A program made the position numbers and the translations under genes. Source: Niastella soli (lineage in GTDB: Bacteria > Bacteroidota > Bacteroidia > Chitinophagales > Chitinophagaceae). From it: a stretch of DNA of 64,000 bases. The notes under the pieces are model-generated. The model was not told the DNA's origin and did no database searches. It saw only the letters and a program-made list of their open reading frames with translations. Location of the stretch: NCBI RefSeq assembly GCF_017742245.1, contig NZ_JAGHKO010000002.1, forward strand, positions 1-64,000, given 5' to 3'. Shown here piece by piece: positions 24,878 through 33,245 of the stretch. Position 1 is the first letter of the stretch. Every line of letters starts with the position of its first letter.

Positions 24878-26857
24878 TTACCTGGTGGCTTTTTTATTAT
24901 TGAGCAGCATAAACTTCGCTGTTTCATACAACGCATCGGTCAGTACCCCCATTTCATGTATAATGGCAGCATGTGCCGCATCGTTAGGGACCGGATCATT
25001 ATTGATAATGGAAACCAGTTCTTCTTTTTTAGTCACCAACTGCTTACGGTATAAGTAATTTCCTTTTACTACTCCGGTCATACTGTTATCCGGGTCAAAA
25101 ACAAATGCAAAACCGGTTGTGGCAGAATCGAGCAGGTCTTTACCCAATGTACCATTCCTATAAGTAATATTGCTAAGACCGGCAATGGTAGGCAACACAT
25201 CAACCTGTGAGCTGATGGTATGTACCCGTTGCGGCGCCAGCAAACCAGGTGCATAAAACAACAATGGCACATGCATGGTAGTTAGACGCTGGGCCGTCCA
25301 CGAATGCGGGAATAATGCATCTGCATTACCGGGAATGCCATGATCACCTATAAAAACAAAGATCGTGTTGTTGAAATACTTTTCCTTACGGGCAGCTTCC
25401 ATGAATTTGCGGTAACCAAAATCAGTATAGCGGAAGGCATTCATTTCATCGGACGATTCAAATCCATATCTGGCTAAGGAATCGGCGGGGGCCTGCACCT
25501 TTTTAAACTCGGTCAGGTCTTCTTCCGGTATCGTATATGGGCGGTGGTTATCTGCCGTTTGGACAATTGCAAAAAACGGCTTCTCCTGCTGGGCAAGTAC
25601 TTTATTGGCTTCCAGGAACAGGTTCTTATCACTTATGCCCCAAACATCGATCTTTTTTGCCTTGTAATCTTCCTGCTCATATAAATGAAGGCTATCAATA
25701 TTGTTTGTTAATACACCACGAATATTTGCCCAGCTGGTGCTGCCACCCAGAAAGTAGAACTTCTCATAGCCATTAAAATTATTGATGATGGTATGCTGGT
25801 CAACTGCTGCCGGGTTGCGACTGGCGGTTTTTGGCATTTCAACATCGGGGGTACCGGTAATGGTTGCCCATACCCCCCGGGCCGTTCCATAAGTAGGCGT
25901 AAAACAGCGGTCAAAGAAAATACCCTGCTGGCATAAGCTGTCGAAGAATGGTGTTGTATTCAGCGGATTGCCAAACATGGAACTTTTATAAGCACTGAAT
26001 GACTCACAAATGACCAGTACGATATTGGGCTTTGAAGTAACCGCACCTGCGCGGGGCGCCACTGTGCGTGTAAAGTTCAACGGATTTTCGGTGGGTGTAA
26101 AATGCAAATTACTGCCAATCACCGGGGCCGTTTCCTTTACTTTCTTTTCATCGTAAGTGCTATGTCTGAATTTCAGCGTGCTGAAAAAGCTTTCAAAGGG
26201 GTTTAAAGCCAGGTAGGCTTTATAATCGCTTCCCTGCGCAAAAGCATCGCTCCAACGCAACGGGTATTGGTTGAACCGGCCGAAAATGAAAAAGCCGCCA
26301 ATTAAAAAACATATAATAAATGAAAGGATACGACTCCGTTTTGTGCCGGTAAAAGTTTGTTTGCTTACTACCTTATGCGTGCGGTTGAACAGCCATATTA
26401 ACAGGGCTGCTACCAGCAGTACCCCCAGCACCATCCGTATTATGGGATACGACTGCCATACCATGCCCATGGAAATTTTGGCGTCCTCGAGGTAATTTAA
26501 TACGCTGGCATTCAGGCGTTGTTCCAGGTAAGCATAATGCGCAAAATCCACCGAAAAGATAAAAAGCGCTACCAGTGTGGCAATACCGAGAATGGTCATC
26601 CAGATCTTTTTTCCTCGTTTACTGCTAAACGGGTGCAGCGGAGGAATACTGCCCAAAATGAGCATGGTTACCAGTAATATAGAGATCATTCTTAAATCGT
26701 ACCGGAGACCCAGGAAAAAACTACCACCCAATTGGCCCAGGCCATAACTTTGTTGATTACTAAGAACAAACAACCCCAGCCTCATGAGCGTGAATAAAAC
26801 AAGGAAAATCAATCCAGTCCAAAGGATCCACCGGACAAGTTTAGGAATATTCAGCAT
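24878..26857 (-). CDS. LTA-synthase-family membrane sulfatase/phosphotransferase
   Basis: The 659-residue protein has about five N-terminal membrane helices (residues 1-190) and a large periplasmic alkaline-phosphatase-superfamily domain. The metal site is visible as PNIVLVICESFSAYKSSMFG (Glu ligand), the nucleophile threonine in CFTPTYGTARGVWATITG, and FVFIGDHGIPG for the distal ligands. These enzymes transfer phosphoglycerol or phosphoethanolamine groups to envelope lipids or glycans. Bacteroidota do not make lipoteichoic acid, so the acceptor is probably a membrane lipid or oligosaccharide. The PAP2 phosphatase gene is divergent 54 bp away and may act on related lipids. Confidence 0.85.
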   Translation of the reverse strand: MLNIPKLVRWILWTGLIFLVLFTLMRLGLFVLSNQQSYGLGQLGGSFFLGLRYDLRMISILLVTMLILGSIPPLHPFSSKRGKKIWMTILGIATLVALFIFSVDFAHYAYLEQRLNASVLNYLEDAKISMGMVWQSYPIIRMVLGVLLVAALLIWLFNRTHKVVSKQTFTGTKRSRILSFIICFLIGGFFIFGRFNQYPLRWSDAFAQGSDYKAYLALNPFESFFSTLKFRHSTYDEKKVKETAPVIGSNLHFTPTENPLNFTRTVAPRAGAVTSKPNIVLVICESFSAYKSSMFGNPLNTTPFFDSLCQQGIFFDRCFTPTYGTARGVWATITGTPDVEMPKTASRNPAAVDQHTIINNFNGYEKFYFLGGSTSWANIRGVLTNNIDSLHLYEQEDYKAKKIDVWGISDKNLFLEANKVLAQQEKPFFAIVQTADNHRPYTIPEEDLTEFKKVQAPADSLARYGFESSDEMNAFRYTDFGYRKFMEAARKEKYFNNTIFVFIGDHGIPGNADALFPHSWTAQRLTTMHVPLLFYAPGLLAPQRVHTISSQVDVLPTIAGLSNITYRNGTLGKDLLDSATTGFAFVFDPDNSMTGVVKGNYLYRKQLVTKKEELVSIINNDPVPNDAAHAAIIHEMGVLTDALYETAKFMLLNNKKATR

Positions 26858-26898
26858 ATGTATTAAATAAGAAAATAAGGCCTAAAATTATAGTTTTT

Positions 26899-26906
26899 TA
26901 TTTTTG
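26899..26906 (+). promoter_or_regulatory. -7 promoter element of the PAP2 gene
   Basis: TATTTTTG ends 5 nt before the ATG at 26912, so the transcript would be nearly leaderless. Confidence 0.5.
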
Positions 26907-26911
26907 CAATT

Positions 26912-27520
26912 ATGATTGTTGATCCACCCTGCTGCCTGTTAACATTCTGGCACCTCATTCAGCCCTTCGATGCCTGGTTAATTACCCATATTAATCAAGA
27001 TTGGAGCACTCCGTTTTTAGACACTGTACTGCCCTTTATGCGGGAAACATTAACATGGGTTCCCCTGTATTTGTTCTTGTTGCTGTTTGTAACAACCAAT
27101 TTTGGCATAAAAGGTTGGTGGTGGGTAATGGGCGTTGTATTATGCGCAGCTGTCAGCGACCTCATCAGCAGCCAGCTTATTAAGCCTTTTATAATGCGGA
27201 CCAGGCCTTGTCAGGATGATATTATGGGGCCTCAACTACGCTTTTTTATAAATTATTGTCCGCGTAGCTCCAGTTTTACCTCATCCCATGCTACCAACCA
27301 TTTTGCCCAGGCTACCTTCTTTTATGCAACATTACGCCCGGTTATTGGCAAATGGGCCAATCTTTTCTTCGTTTGGGCTTTTATTATTGCATATACGCAG
27401 GTTTATGTAGGGGTTCATTATCCTTTTGACGTATTTTGCGGGGCGCTCCTGGGTATCGGAATAGGGCTCGTTTTAAGCAAACTATTTCATAAACGAATAG
27501 GAATGCTTACAGTATCTTAG
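26912..27520 (+). CDS. PAP2-superfamily membrane phosphatase
   Basis: The 202-residue integral membrane enzyme has the three PAP2 motifs: K-x6-RP (KPFIMRTRP), a serine/histidine motif in variant form (SSSFTSSHATNHF, where PSGH is usual) and SR-x5-H-x3-D in the form QVYVGVHYPFDVFCG. Such enzymes remove phosphate from isoprenyl or other lipid diphosphates. Substrate choice between undecaprenyl diphosphate and phosphatidate-type lipids cannot be made here. The CNNM gene follows after 21 bp and is likely co-transcribed. Confidence 0.85.
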   Translation: MIVDPPCCLLTFWHLIQPFDAWLITHINQDWSTPFLDTVLPFMRETLTWVPLYLFLLLFVTTNFGIKGWWWVMGVVLCAAVSDLISSQLIKPFIMRTRPCQDDIMGPQLRFFINYCPRSSSFTSSHATNHFAQATFFYATLRPVIGKWANLFFVWAFIIAYTQVYVGVHYPFDVFCGALLGIGIGLVLSKLFHKRIGMLTVS

Positions 27521-27541
27521 TTTAACCAAACCACCCGGTAA

Positions 27542-28858
27542 ATGGAAATTTTTATATTATTGGCATTGATCTTTCTGAATGGATTATTTGTAATGTCGGA
27601 AATAGCCCTGGTATCGGCCCGAAAGACCCGGTTGGAGAATATGGCCAACAAAGGCGATGAAACCGCCCGCAGAGCATTGGACCTGGCTAATAATCCGGAA
27701 GTATTTTTATCGGCTGCCCAGATCGGGATTACCCTTATTGCCATCCTTACGGGTGTATACTCTGGCGAGCGTTTCGGGAAGTACCTGGAACCTTCCATTG
27801 AAAAGATTGAAATGGTAAAGCACTACGCCCAGCCTATTTCCACCACCATCATTGTAATTATTGTTACTTTTCTTTCAATAGTATTTGGAGAACTGATCCC
27901 CAAACGGATAGGCTTGTTAAAAGCCGAAAAAATTGCCCGCGTGGTAGCACTCCCGGTATTGTATTTCTCCAAAGCCACCCATCCTTTTGTGTGGCTGTTG
28001 AACAAAACCAGCAACCTGTTCTTAAAGATCCTGAACGTAAAATCCACTGCCGACAATTCGGTAACGGAAGAAGAGATCAAGGCCATCATCAGTGAAGGTA
28101 CCGAGCAGGGCGCTATTGAAGAAGTGGAACAGGAGATCATTGAGCGGGTATTTCACCTCAGTGATCGCAATATCACTTCTTTAATGACCCACCGTAGCGA
28201 CATCATCTGGTTCGACCTGAACGATACCGAAGATTCCATTCGCGACAAGATCATTAATGAGCCGCACTCGGTTTATCCCATTTGCGATAAAGACCTCGAC
28301 AATATTAAAGGCATCGTTTCCTTAAAAGACCTGTACGTAACCAACGATTTTACAGCTTTTAAGTCTATAATGAAACCGGCCCTGTTTGTACCGGAAAACA
28401 TTACTGCTTACCGTTTGCTGGAGCGGTTCAAACAACAGCGAGTACCCTCCTGCTTTATTGTTGATGAATATGGCAGCCTGCAGGGAATGATCACATTAAA
28501 CGACATTTTAACGGCCCTGGTGGGTGAAATGCCTGAACAAGACGATGATTACTACGAAATTGTAAAACGCAAAGACGGATCATTCCTGGTTGATGCGCAG
28601 ATACCTTTCTATAATTTCCTGAGCCATTTTTATAAAGCCGAATGGATGAGCGAAGTGGAACAGGAGTTTGATACCCTGGCCGGATTTATCCTGCACCAGC
28701 TAGAACGCATTCCCCACATCGGCGATACCATGGAATGGAAAGGCTTTCAATTCGAGATCATTGATATGGATGCACAGCGGATCGATAAGGTGCTGGTAAC
28801 TGCTTCGGAAGAAATTCTGGAGGATATGGAAGATAATGAGGAAGATGAAAGTGAATAG
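27542..28858 (+). CDS. CNNM/CBS-domain transporter (hemolysin-C/CorC family)
   Basis: The 438-residue protein contains an N-terminal CNNM membrane domain (about residues 1-180; MSEIALVSARKTRLE, IVFGELIPKRIGL). Two CBS domains follow (about 195-330; LMTHRSDIIWF, FIVDEYGSLQGMITLNDIL), and then a C-terminal CorC_HlyC domain (about 345-425; DGSFLVDAQIPFYNFLSHF, DTLAGFILHQLERIPHIGD). The order matches the bacterial magnesium/cobalt efflux family often mislabelled as hemolysins. The C-terminal tail is strongly acidic (EDMEDNEEDESE). The TAG stop overlaps the first base of an octad array. Confidence 0.9.
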   Translation: MEIFILLALIFLNGLFVMSEIALVSARKTRLENMANKGDETARRALDLANNPEVFLSAAQIGITLIAILTGVYSGERFGKYLEPSIEKIEMVKHYAQPISTTIIVIIVTFLSIVFGELIPKRIGLLKAEKIARVVALPVLYFSKATHPFVWLLNKTSNLFLKILNVKSTADNSVTEEEIKAIISEGTEQGAIEEVEQEIIERVFHLSDRNITSLMTHRSDIIWFDLNDTEDSIRDKIINEPHSVYPICDKDLDNIKGIVSLKDLYVTNDFTAFKSIMKPALFVPENITAYRLLERFKQQRVPSCFIVDEYGSLQGMITLNDILTALVGEMPEQDDDYYEIVKRKDGSFLVDAQIPFYNFLSHFYKAEWMSEVEQEFDTLAGFILHQLERIPHIGDTMEWKGFQFEIIDMDAQRIDKVLVTASEEILEDMEDNEEDESE

Positions 28859-28897
28859 TTGATCAGTTAACCAGTTGACAAGTTAATAGGTTGACAG
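28858..28897 (+). repeat. Octad array on the CNNM stop codon
   Basis: GTTGATCA, GTTAACCA, GTTGACAA, GTTAATAG and GTTGACAG are five uninterrupted 8-bp units whose first base is the G of the TAG stop codon. Every unit carries TGA or TAA in the CNNM sense direction. Confidence 0.85.
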
Positions 28898-29055
28898 GGA
28901 TGGCCCTCCTACTCCGCCAGCCGGCGGATTCGGCGGGTAAGGTAAGTTGATAGCGGTGACGGGGTTGATAAGTTTGAAGGTTGAAACATTTAGGCGGCAC
29001 GAGATCGGTTCTCCTGCTCAAAAAGAGCGAGCCGTTTGACCGACTGCCTTTTCCC

Positions 29056-29083
29056 CATTGCCTATTGCCCATTACCCATTGCC
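29056..29083 (-). repeat. Heptad array (CATTGCC type)
   Basis: CATTGCC, TATTGCC, CATTACC and CATTGCC end 7 bp from the DUF6702 stop codon. They are the same type as the tail of the array at 12329-12658. Confidence 0.75.
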
Positions 29084-29090
29084 TTTCAGC

Positions 29091-29621
29091 CTAGAACTGA
29101 AAACTCGTTTCCTTATCAGGATAGTTCAACCTGGTACTCTTCCGATTGCCGCCTACAGTCGCATGCATCAGATTCATTTGTTTATCATATGACTCATATA
29201 GAATGGTATTCACCACGTCGATCTTTTTGGGTGCCGTGGCCGTTTTGCTCACCTCGAAATAGCTCCAAACGGCATCATTTTCCTTTTCAAAGCCAACAAA
29301 ACTCAACGTCACCGCTTTATTATCAAGCTTCAGCTGAAAATGGCCTTTAATGTATTCACTCACCATTTTATCAGCCTCGCTTTTATTGACAGGGGCGGTA
29401 AGATCAACCTTGGAATGATATATGTTCGACAGCGTTTTCTCGAAGTCGTCAGTAAATATTTTACAGCTTATTTCCAGGTTTTTATCCGTGGCATTGTAGT
29501 TCATTTCGGTAACACTAACAAAAAGCGGATGGCGTGCCAGTGAATCTGCCGGGTTGCCGGAAGGGTGGCCTGCTAAAAAAGTTATTGCAGTGAACAACCA
29601 TTTATATAATAGTATTACCAT
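29091..29621 (-). CDS. DUF6702-family secreted protein
   Basis: The 176-residue product begins with a hydrophobic export signal (MVILLYKWLFTAITFLAG). The mature part opens with RHPLFVSVTEMNYN and continues with LEISCKIFTDDFEKTL, the typical start of the DUF6702 family. The function of the family is unknown. It usually sits next to a HupE/UreJ membrane protein and an M1 peptidase in Bacteroidota, as here, which suggests a shared process, possibly metal-related. It is divergent from hupE by 59 bp. Confidence 0.75.
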   Translation of the reverse strand: MVILLYKWLFTAITFLAGHPSGNPADSLARHPLFVSVTEMNYNATDKNLEISCKIFTDDFEKTLSNIYHSKVDLTAPVNKSEADKMVSEYIKGHFQLKLDNKAVTLSFVGFEKENDAVWSYFEVSKTATAPKKIDVVNTILYESYDKQMNLMHATVGGNRKSTRLNYPDKETSFQF

Positions 29622-29680
29622 TAAACATGAAAATTTTAAGGTTACAAATCTCTTATTTATTTTAACACCTTTACGGCAAT

Positions 29681-30328
29681 ATGCAGGATTTTACATTTTA
29701 TTTTCAACTGGGAACTGAACACATTCTTACCCCCGATGCACTGGATCACATCCTGTTCGTCACAGCTTTGTGTCTGCGCTATTTGTGGCAGGACTGGAAA
29801 AAAGTGGTAGTGCTGGTGACAGCGTTTACGATCGGTCACTCATTAACCCTGGCGCTGAGTGCGCTGGATTATATTCATGTAAATGCCAGTTGGATAGAGT
29901 TTTTGATACCGCTTACCATTGCAGCCACCTGCATAAATAATATATTTCAGCGGAAGACCGATTCCAAACAGCGGTTACCGATGATCTATTTTTTTGCCCT
30001 GTTCTTTGGATTAATACATGGACTGGCCTTTGCGGGACAATTCCTGAGCCTGGAAGGCAAAGAAGGGCTCATAGGGCATTTACTGGCCTTTAACATTGGA
30101 ATAGAAGCTGCACAGTTACTAATTGTGCTCATCGTGCTGCTTCTTTCTTATTTAGTAGTGCAATTATTAAAATTATCACGATTCGTGTGGTTGCGGGGCG
30201 CATCTGCCTTAATTTTGGTGATTTCACTCTTTTGGGCGTATAAAAGATTCCCATATCATAAAAACTACCATGATGAATCAGAAAAAACAGTTCTTGTTTC
30301 TGGCATTTGCTGTAGCGGCACTGTATAA
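29681..30328 (+). CDS. HupE/UreJ-family membrane protein
   Basis: The 215-residue protein has six to seven predicted helices and the HupE/UreJ histidine motifs: DALDHILFVTAL near the N-terminus, FTIGHSLTLAL in the second helix and GLIHGLAFAGQFL in the middle. These positions bind nickel or cobalt in characterised relatives, so a secondary metal transport role is plausible. The reading frame overlaps the start of the following peptidase gene by 59 bp. The last 20 or so residues (after YKRFPYHKN) lie in the overlap and are not membrane-like. Confidence 0.8.
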   Translation: MQDFTFYFQLGTEHILTPDALDHILFVTALCLRYLWQDWKKVVVLVTAFTIGHSLTLALSALDYIHVNASWIEFLIPLTIAATCINNIFQRKTDSKQRLPMIYFFALFFGLIHGLAFAGQFLSLEGKEGLIGHLLAFNIGIEAAQLLIVLIVLLLSYLVVQLLKLSRFVWLRGASALILVISLFWAYKRFPYHKNYHDESEKTVLVSGICCSGTV

Positions 30329-32660
30329 TGGCGCGCAAGCCCAGAACATACAGAACAATCCGGGTTCCAATCACGGAAACAAATTCGAGCAGTTAGGTAC
30401 CATACTGCCAACTCCTAACGAATACCGTACCGCCAGTGGTGCGCCCGGTCCCAAGTACTGGCAGCAAAAGTGCGATTACGATATCAAGTGCGAACTCGAC
30501 GAAACCAACCTGAAACTGACCGGCAGTGAAACGGTTACTTATTTTAATAACTCGCCCAACACACTTACCTATTTATGGTTGCAGTTGGATGAGAACCAGC
30601 ACAGCAGTGTCAAGAACGCCAACTACCAGAACAACAACACTATGCCCAAAACACTGAATGCTGCCGTAGTAGATCGCTACGAAGAAGGCAATTCAGACAA
30701 TGGCTATGGTTGTAACATTGTTAAAATTACCGATGCCCTGGGTGCACCGCTTAAGTATACCATCAACAAAACAATGATGCGGGTTGAATTGCCTGCCGCA
30801 TTGAAACCCGGGCAAAAATTCGCATTCAACATTAACTGGAATTACAAGATCGCCGACCGCTTTACCTATGGTGGCCGCGGTGGTTATGAATATTTTCCTG
30901 AAGATGGCAATTACCTGTTCACCATTACTCAATGGTACCCCAGGTTATGCGTATACAGTGATTTCCAGGGCTGGCAGAACCACCAGTTCACCGGCCGTGG
31001 CGAATTTGCTTTAACTTTTGGCAACTTTAAAGTGCAAATGACCGTGCCTGCCGATCATATGGTAGGTTCAACCGGCGAATGCCAGAACTATGCACAGGTT
31101 TTAACGCCCGCTCAAATGGCCCGTTACACCAAAGCACAAACAGCTAAAGAACCGGTTCAAATAGTAACACTGGATGAAGCTAAAAAAGCAGAGACCACAA
31201 AAAGCAAAACAAAGAAGACCTGGATTTTCAAAGCTGATAATGTGCGCGACTTTGCCTGGACCTCTTCCCGCAAATTCGTTTGGGACGCGATGCCAGCGGT
31301 AGTAGAAAGCAAAAAAGTTATGTGTATGAGCTTTTATGGCAAAGAAGCCTATGGCCTGTACAGTAAGTTCTCTACCAAAGCAGTAGCGCATACTATAAAA
31401 TCCTATTCAAAGTTCACCATCCCCTACCCTTACCCGGTTGCACAAAGTATTGAAGCAGCTAATGGTATGGAATACCCGATGATCTGCTTCAACTACGGCC
31501 GTACCGATAAAGATGGCTCTTACAGTGAAGCTACCAAATACGGGATGCTGGGCGTTATCATTCATGAAGTAGGACACAACTTCTTCCCTATGATCATCAA
31601 CAGCGACGAACGTCAGTGGAGCTGGATGGACGAAGGGTTGAACTCATTTGTCGAATACCTGACAGAAGAATTATACGATAATAAATTCCCTATTCGCGGA
31701 AAAGGACCAGCCTGGGCCATTGTTGATTACATGAAGTTGCCCAAAGAACAGCTGGAACCTATTATGTCGAACTCAGAGAACATCATTGGTTTTGGTCCTA
31801 ATGCGTATACCAAACCGGCAACCGGTTTAAACATGCTGCGCGAAACCATCATGGGCCGCGAGCTGTTTGACTATTCCTTTAAAGAATATGCACGTCGCTG
31901 GGCATTTAAACACCCCGAACCCGCCGATTTCTTCCGTACCATGGAAGATGCTTCTGGTGAAGACCTCGACTGGTTCTGGCGGGGCTGGTTCTTTGGCACC
32001 GATGCCTGCGATCTGGCCATCGATTCAGTAAAAGCCTTCAAGGCCGATCCTGGCGCCACTGTAAAAACAGGAGATGAAGTTGTTTCCAAACAAGTAGATA
32101 AACCTATGGTTACTGCTTTTGATGATATCTCAAAACAACGTAACCGGGAAGACAAGAACATCAAATTCCTGACCGACCAGGACACTACCCTGCACGATTT
32201 TTACTGGCGCTATGACCGCGGTCTGGAACCAGTTGATACTACCTCCTACCAGGTAACTGTACCTGCCATGGCCGAAGCAGCAGATGATGCCACCAAAGAA
32301 AAAATTGGCGGAAAATACTTTTACGAAGTAGATCTAAGCAATAAAGGTGGTTTGGTAATGCCTATCATCATTGAATGGACATTTAAAGATGGCAGCAAAC
32401 AAATAGATCGCATTCCGGCCCAGGTATGGCGTCTCAATGAAAAGAAAGTAAACAAGCTTTTCATAAAAAATAAAGAAGTGGCTTCTATTAAACTTGACCC
32501 ACTGCGTGAAACCGCTGATATCGATGAGTCGAACAATAGCTGGGGAACTATGCCAACTCCTTCAAAGTTTGCTGTTTACAAAGCAAAACAACAAACACGA
32601 GGACAATCATCCGGTATTACTCCTATGCAAAAAGCGCAAGAGAAGAAGAAAGGATTTTAA
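30270..32660 (+). CDS. M1-family metallopeptidase, secreted
   Basis: The 796-residue aminopeptidase-like enzyme has a signal peptide (QKKQFLFLAFAVAALYNGAQAQ). Its zinc site is HEVGHNFFP with the downstream glutamate in WMDEGLNSFVEYL (HExxH-x18-E). The substrate-binding GxMEN motif appears as NGMEYPM. The C-terminal third beyond about residue 600 is beta-rich. It lacks a T9SS sorting domain, so it is likely periplasmic. ATG 30273 is an equally possible start. Its start lies inside the hupE frame, which points to coupled translation. Confidence 0.88.
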   Translation: MMNQKKQFLFLAFAVAALYNGAQAQNIQNNPGSNHGNKFEQLGTILPTPNEYRTASGAPGPKYWQQKCDYDIKCELDETNLKLTGSETVTYFNNSPNTLTYLWLQLDENQHSSVKNANYQNNNTMPKTLNAAVVDRYEEGNSDNGYGCNIVKITDALGAPLKYTINKTMMRVELPAALKPGQKFAFNINWNYKIADRFTYGGRGGYEYFPEDGNYLFTITQWYPRLCVYSDFQGWQNHQFTGRGEFALTFGNFKVQMTVPADHMVGSTGECQNYAQVLTPAQMARYTKAQTAKEPVQIVTLDEAKKAETTKSKTKKTWIFKADNVRDFAWTSSRKFVWDAMPAVVESKKVMCMSFYGKEAYGLYSKFSTKAVAHTIKSYSKFTIPYPYPVAQSIEAANGMEYPMICFNYGRTDKDGSYSEATKYGMLGVIIHEVGHNFFPMIINSDERQWSWMDEGLNSFVEYLTEELYDNKFPIRGKGPAWAIVDYMKLPKEQLEPIMSNSENIIGFGPNAYTKPATGLNMLRETIMGRELFDYSFKEYARRWAFKHPEPADFFRTMEDASGEDLDWFWRGWFFGTDACDLAIDSVKAFKADPGATVKTGDEVVSKQVDKPMVTAFDDISKQRNREDKNIKFLTDQDTTLHDFYWRYDRGLEPVDTTSYQVTVPAMAEAADDATKEKIGGKYFYEVDLSNKGGLVMPIIIEWTFKDGSKQIDRIPAQVWRLNEKKVNKLFIKNKEVASIKLDPLRETADIDESNNSWGTMPTPSKFAVYKAKQQTRGQSSGITPMQKAQEKKKGF

Positions 32661-32678
32661 GTATTACATGCATATACG

Positions 32679-32716
32679 AATCGCTTCCTGTTATAAAACA
32701 GGGAGCGATTTTTTTT
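32679..32716 (+). terminator. Intrinsic terminator of the M1 peptidase gene
   Basis: AATCGCTTCCTGTT/AACAGGGAGCGATT (one mismatch, ATAA loop) is followed by six or more T residues. Confidence 0.85.
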
Positions 32717-32851
32717 GCGGTATACCTTATACGTTAATGACAGGCTTTTACAAAGATGCTTGCTATCGCTACCACAAAAGGGATCCAAAAAAAGAGAAAG
32801 GTGCTTTTCATACTATAAAATTAGTATTGAGAATACATATCCCCTAATCGT

Positions 32852-33235
32852 TCATGTAATTGAGTTACTTATATGTTTAGCATAAAGAATATCAATGATA
32901 TAATTATCTGATGGTAAACACTTATGGGGATAAATTGGTAATTGTATATTGACAACTAATACATTATTTTTGCCACAACTGAAATTAAAATCAGGTAATT
33001 CTTCTAAATCTGGTTTTTTCTTTCTAATATAGCGTTCTAATCCTGTGAATTCCCACCATTTAAGGCTCCAATCTCCCAATCATCTTGTTTTTTGTACCAT
33101 TATTCCTTAGCACTAGTTTATTGTAGCTGGCAGGCCCTGATGTCCTTCCTTTTTTGTTATTGTACCGTCCCAATTCCTTTGAAGTAATTCATCTCCAATG
33201 TCTATGTCCCAACCGTAGCTTATTTCTAAAGACAC
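32852..33235 (-). pseudogene. Possible decayed gene remnant in AT-rich DNA
   Basis: Two protein-like stretches lie in the same minus-strand frame. The first starts at about 33235 and includes YGWDIDIGDELLQRNWDGT. It ends at stops near 33130. The second (33079-32852, 75 codons from a TTG) includes KWWEFTGLERYIRKKKPDL and NIQLPIYPHKCLPSDNYIID. At least three in-frame stops separate them. Base composition is visibly more AT-rich than the neighbours. I do not recognise the family. The rest of the 32661-33245 gap holds the M1 terminator and nothing else I can name. Confidence 0.3.
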
Positions 33236-33245
33236 AATATATATT

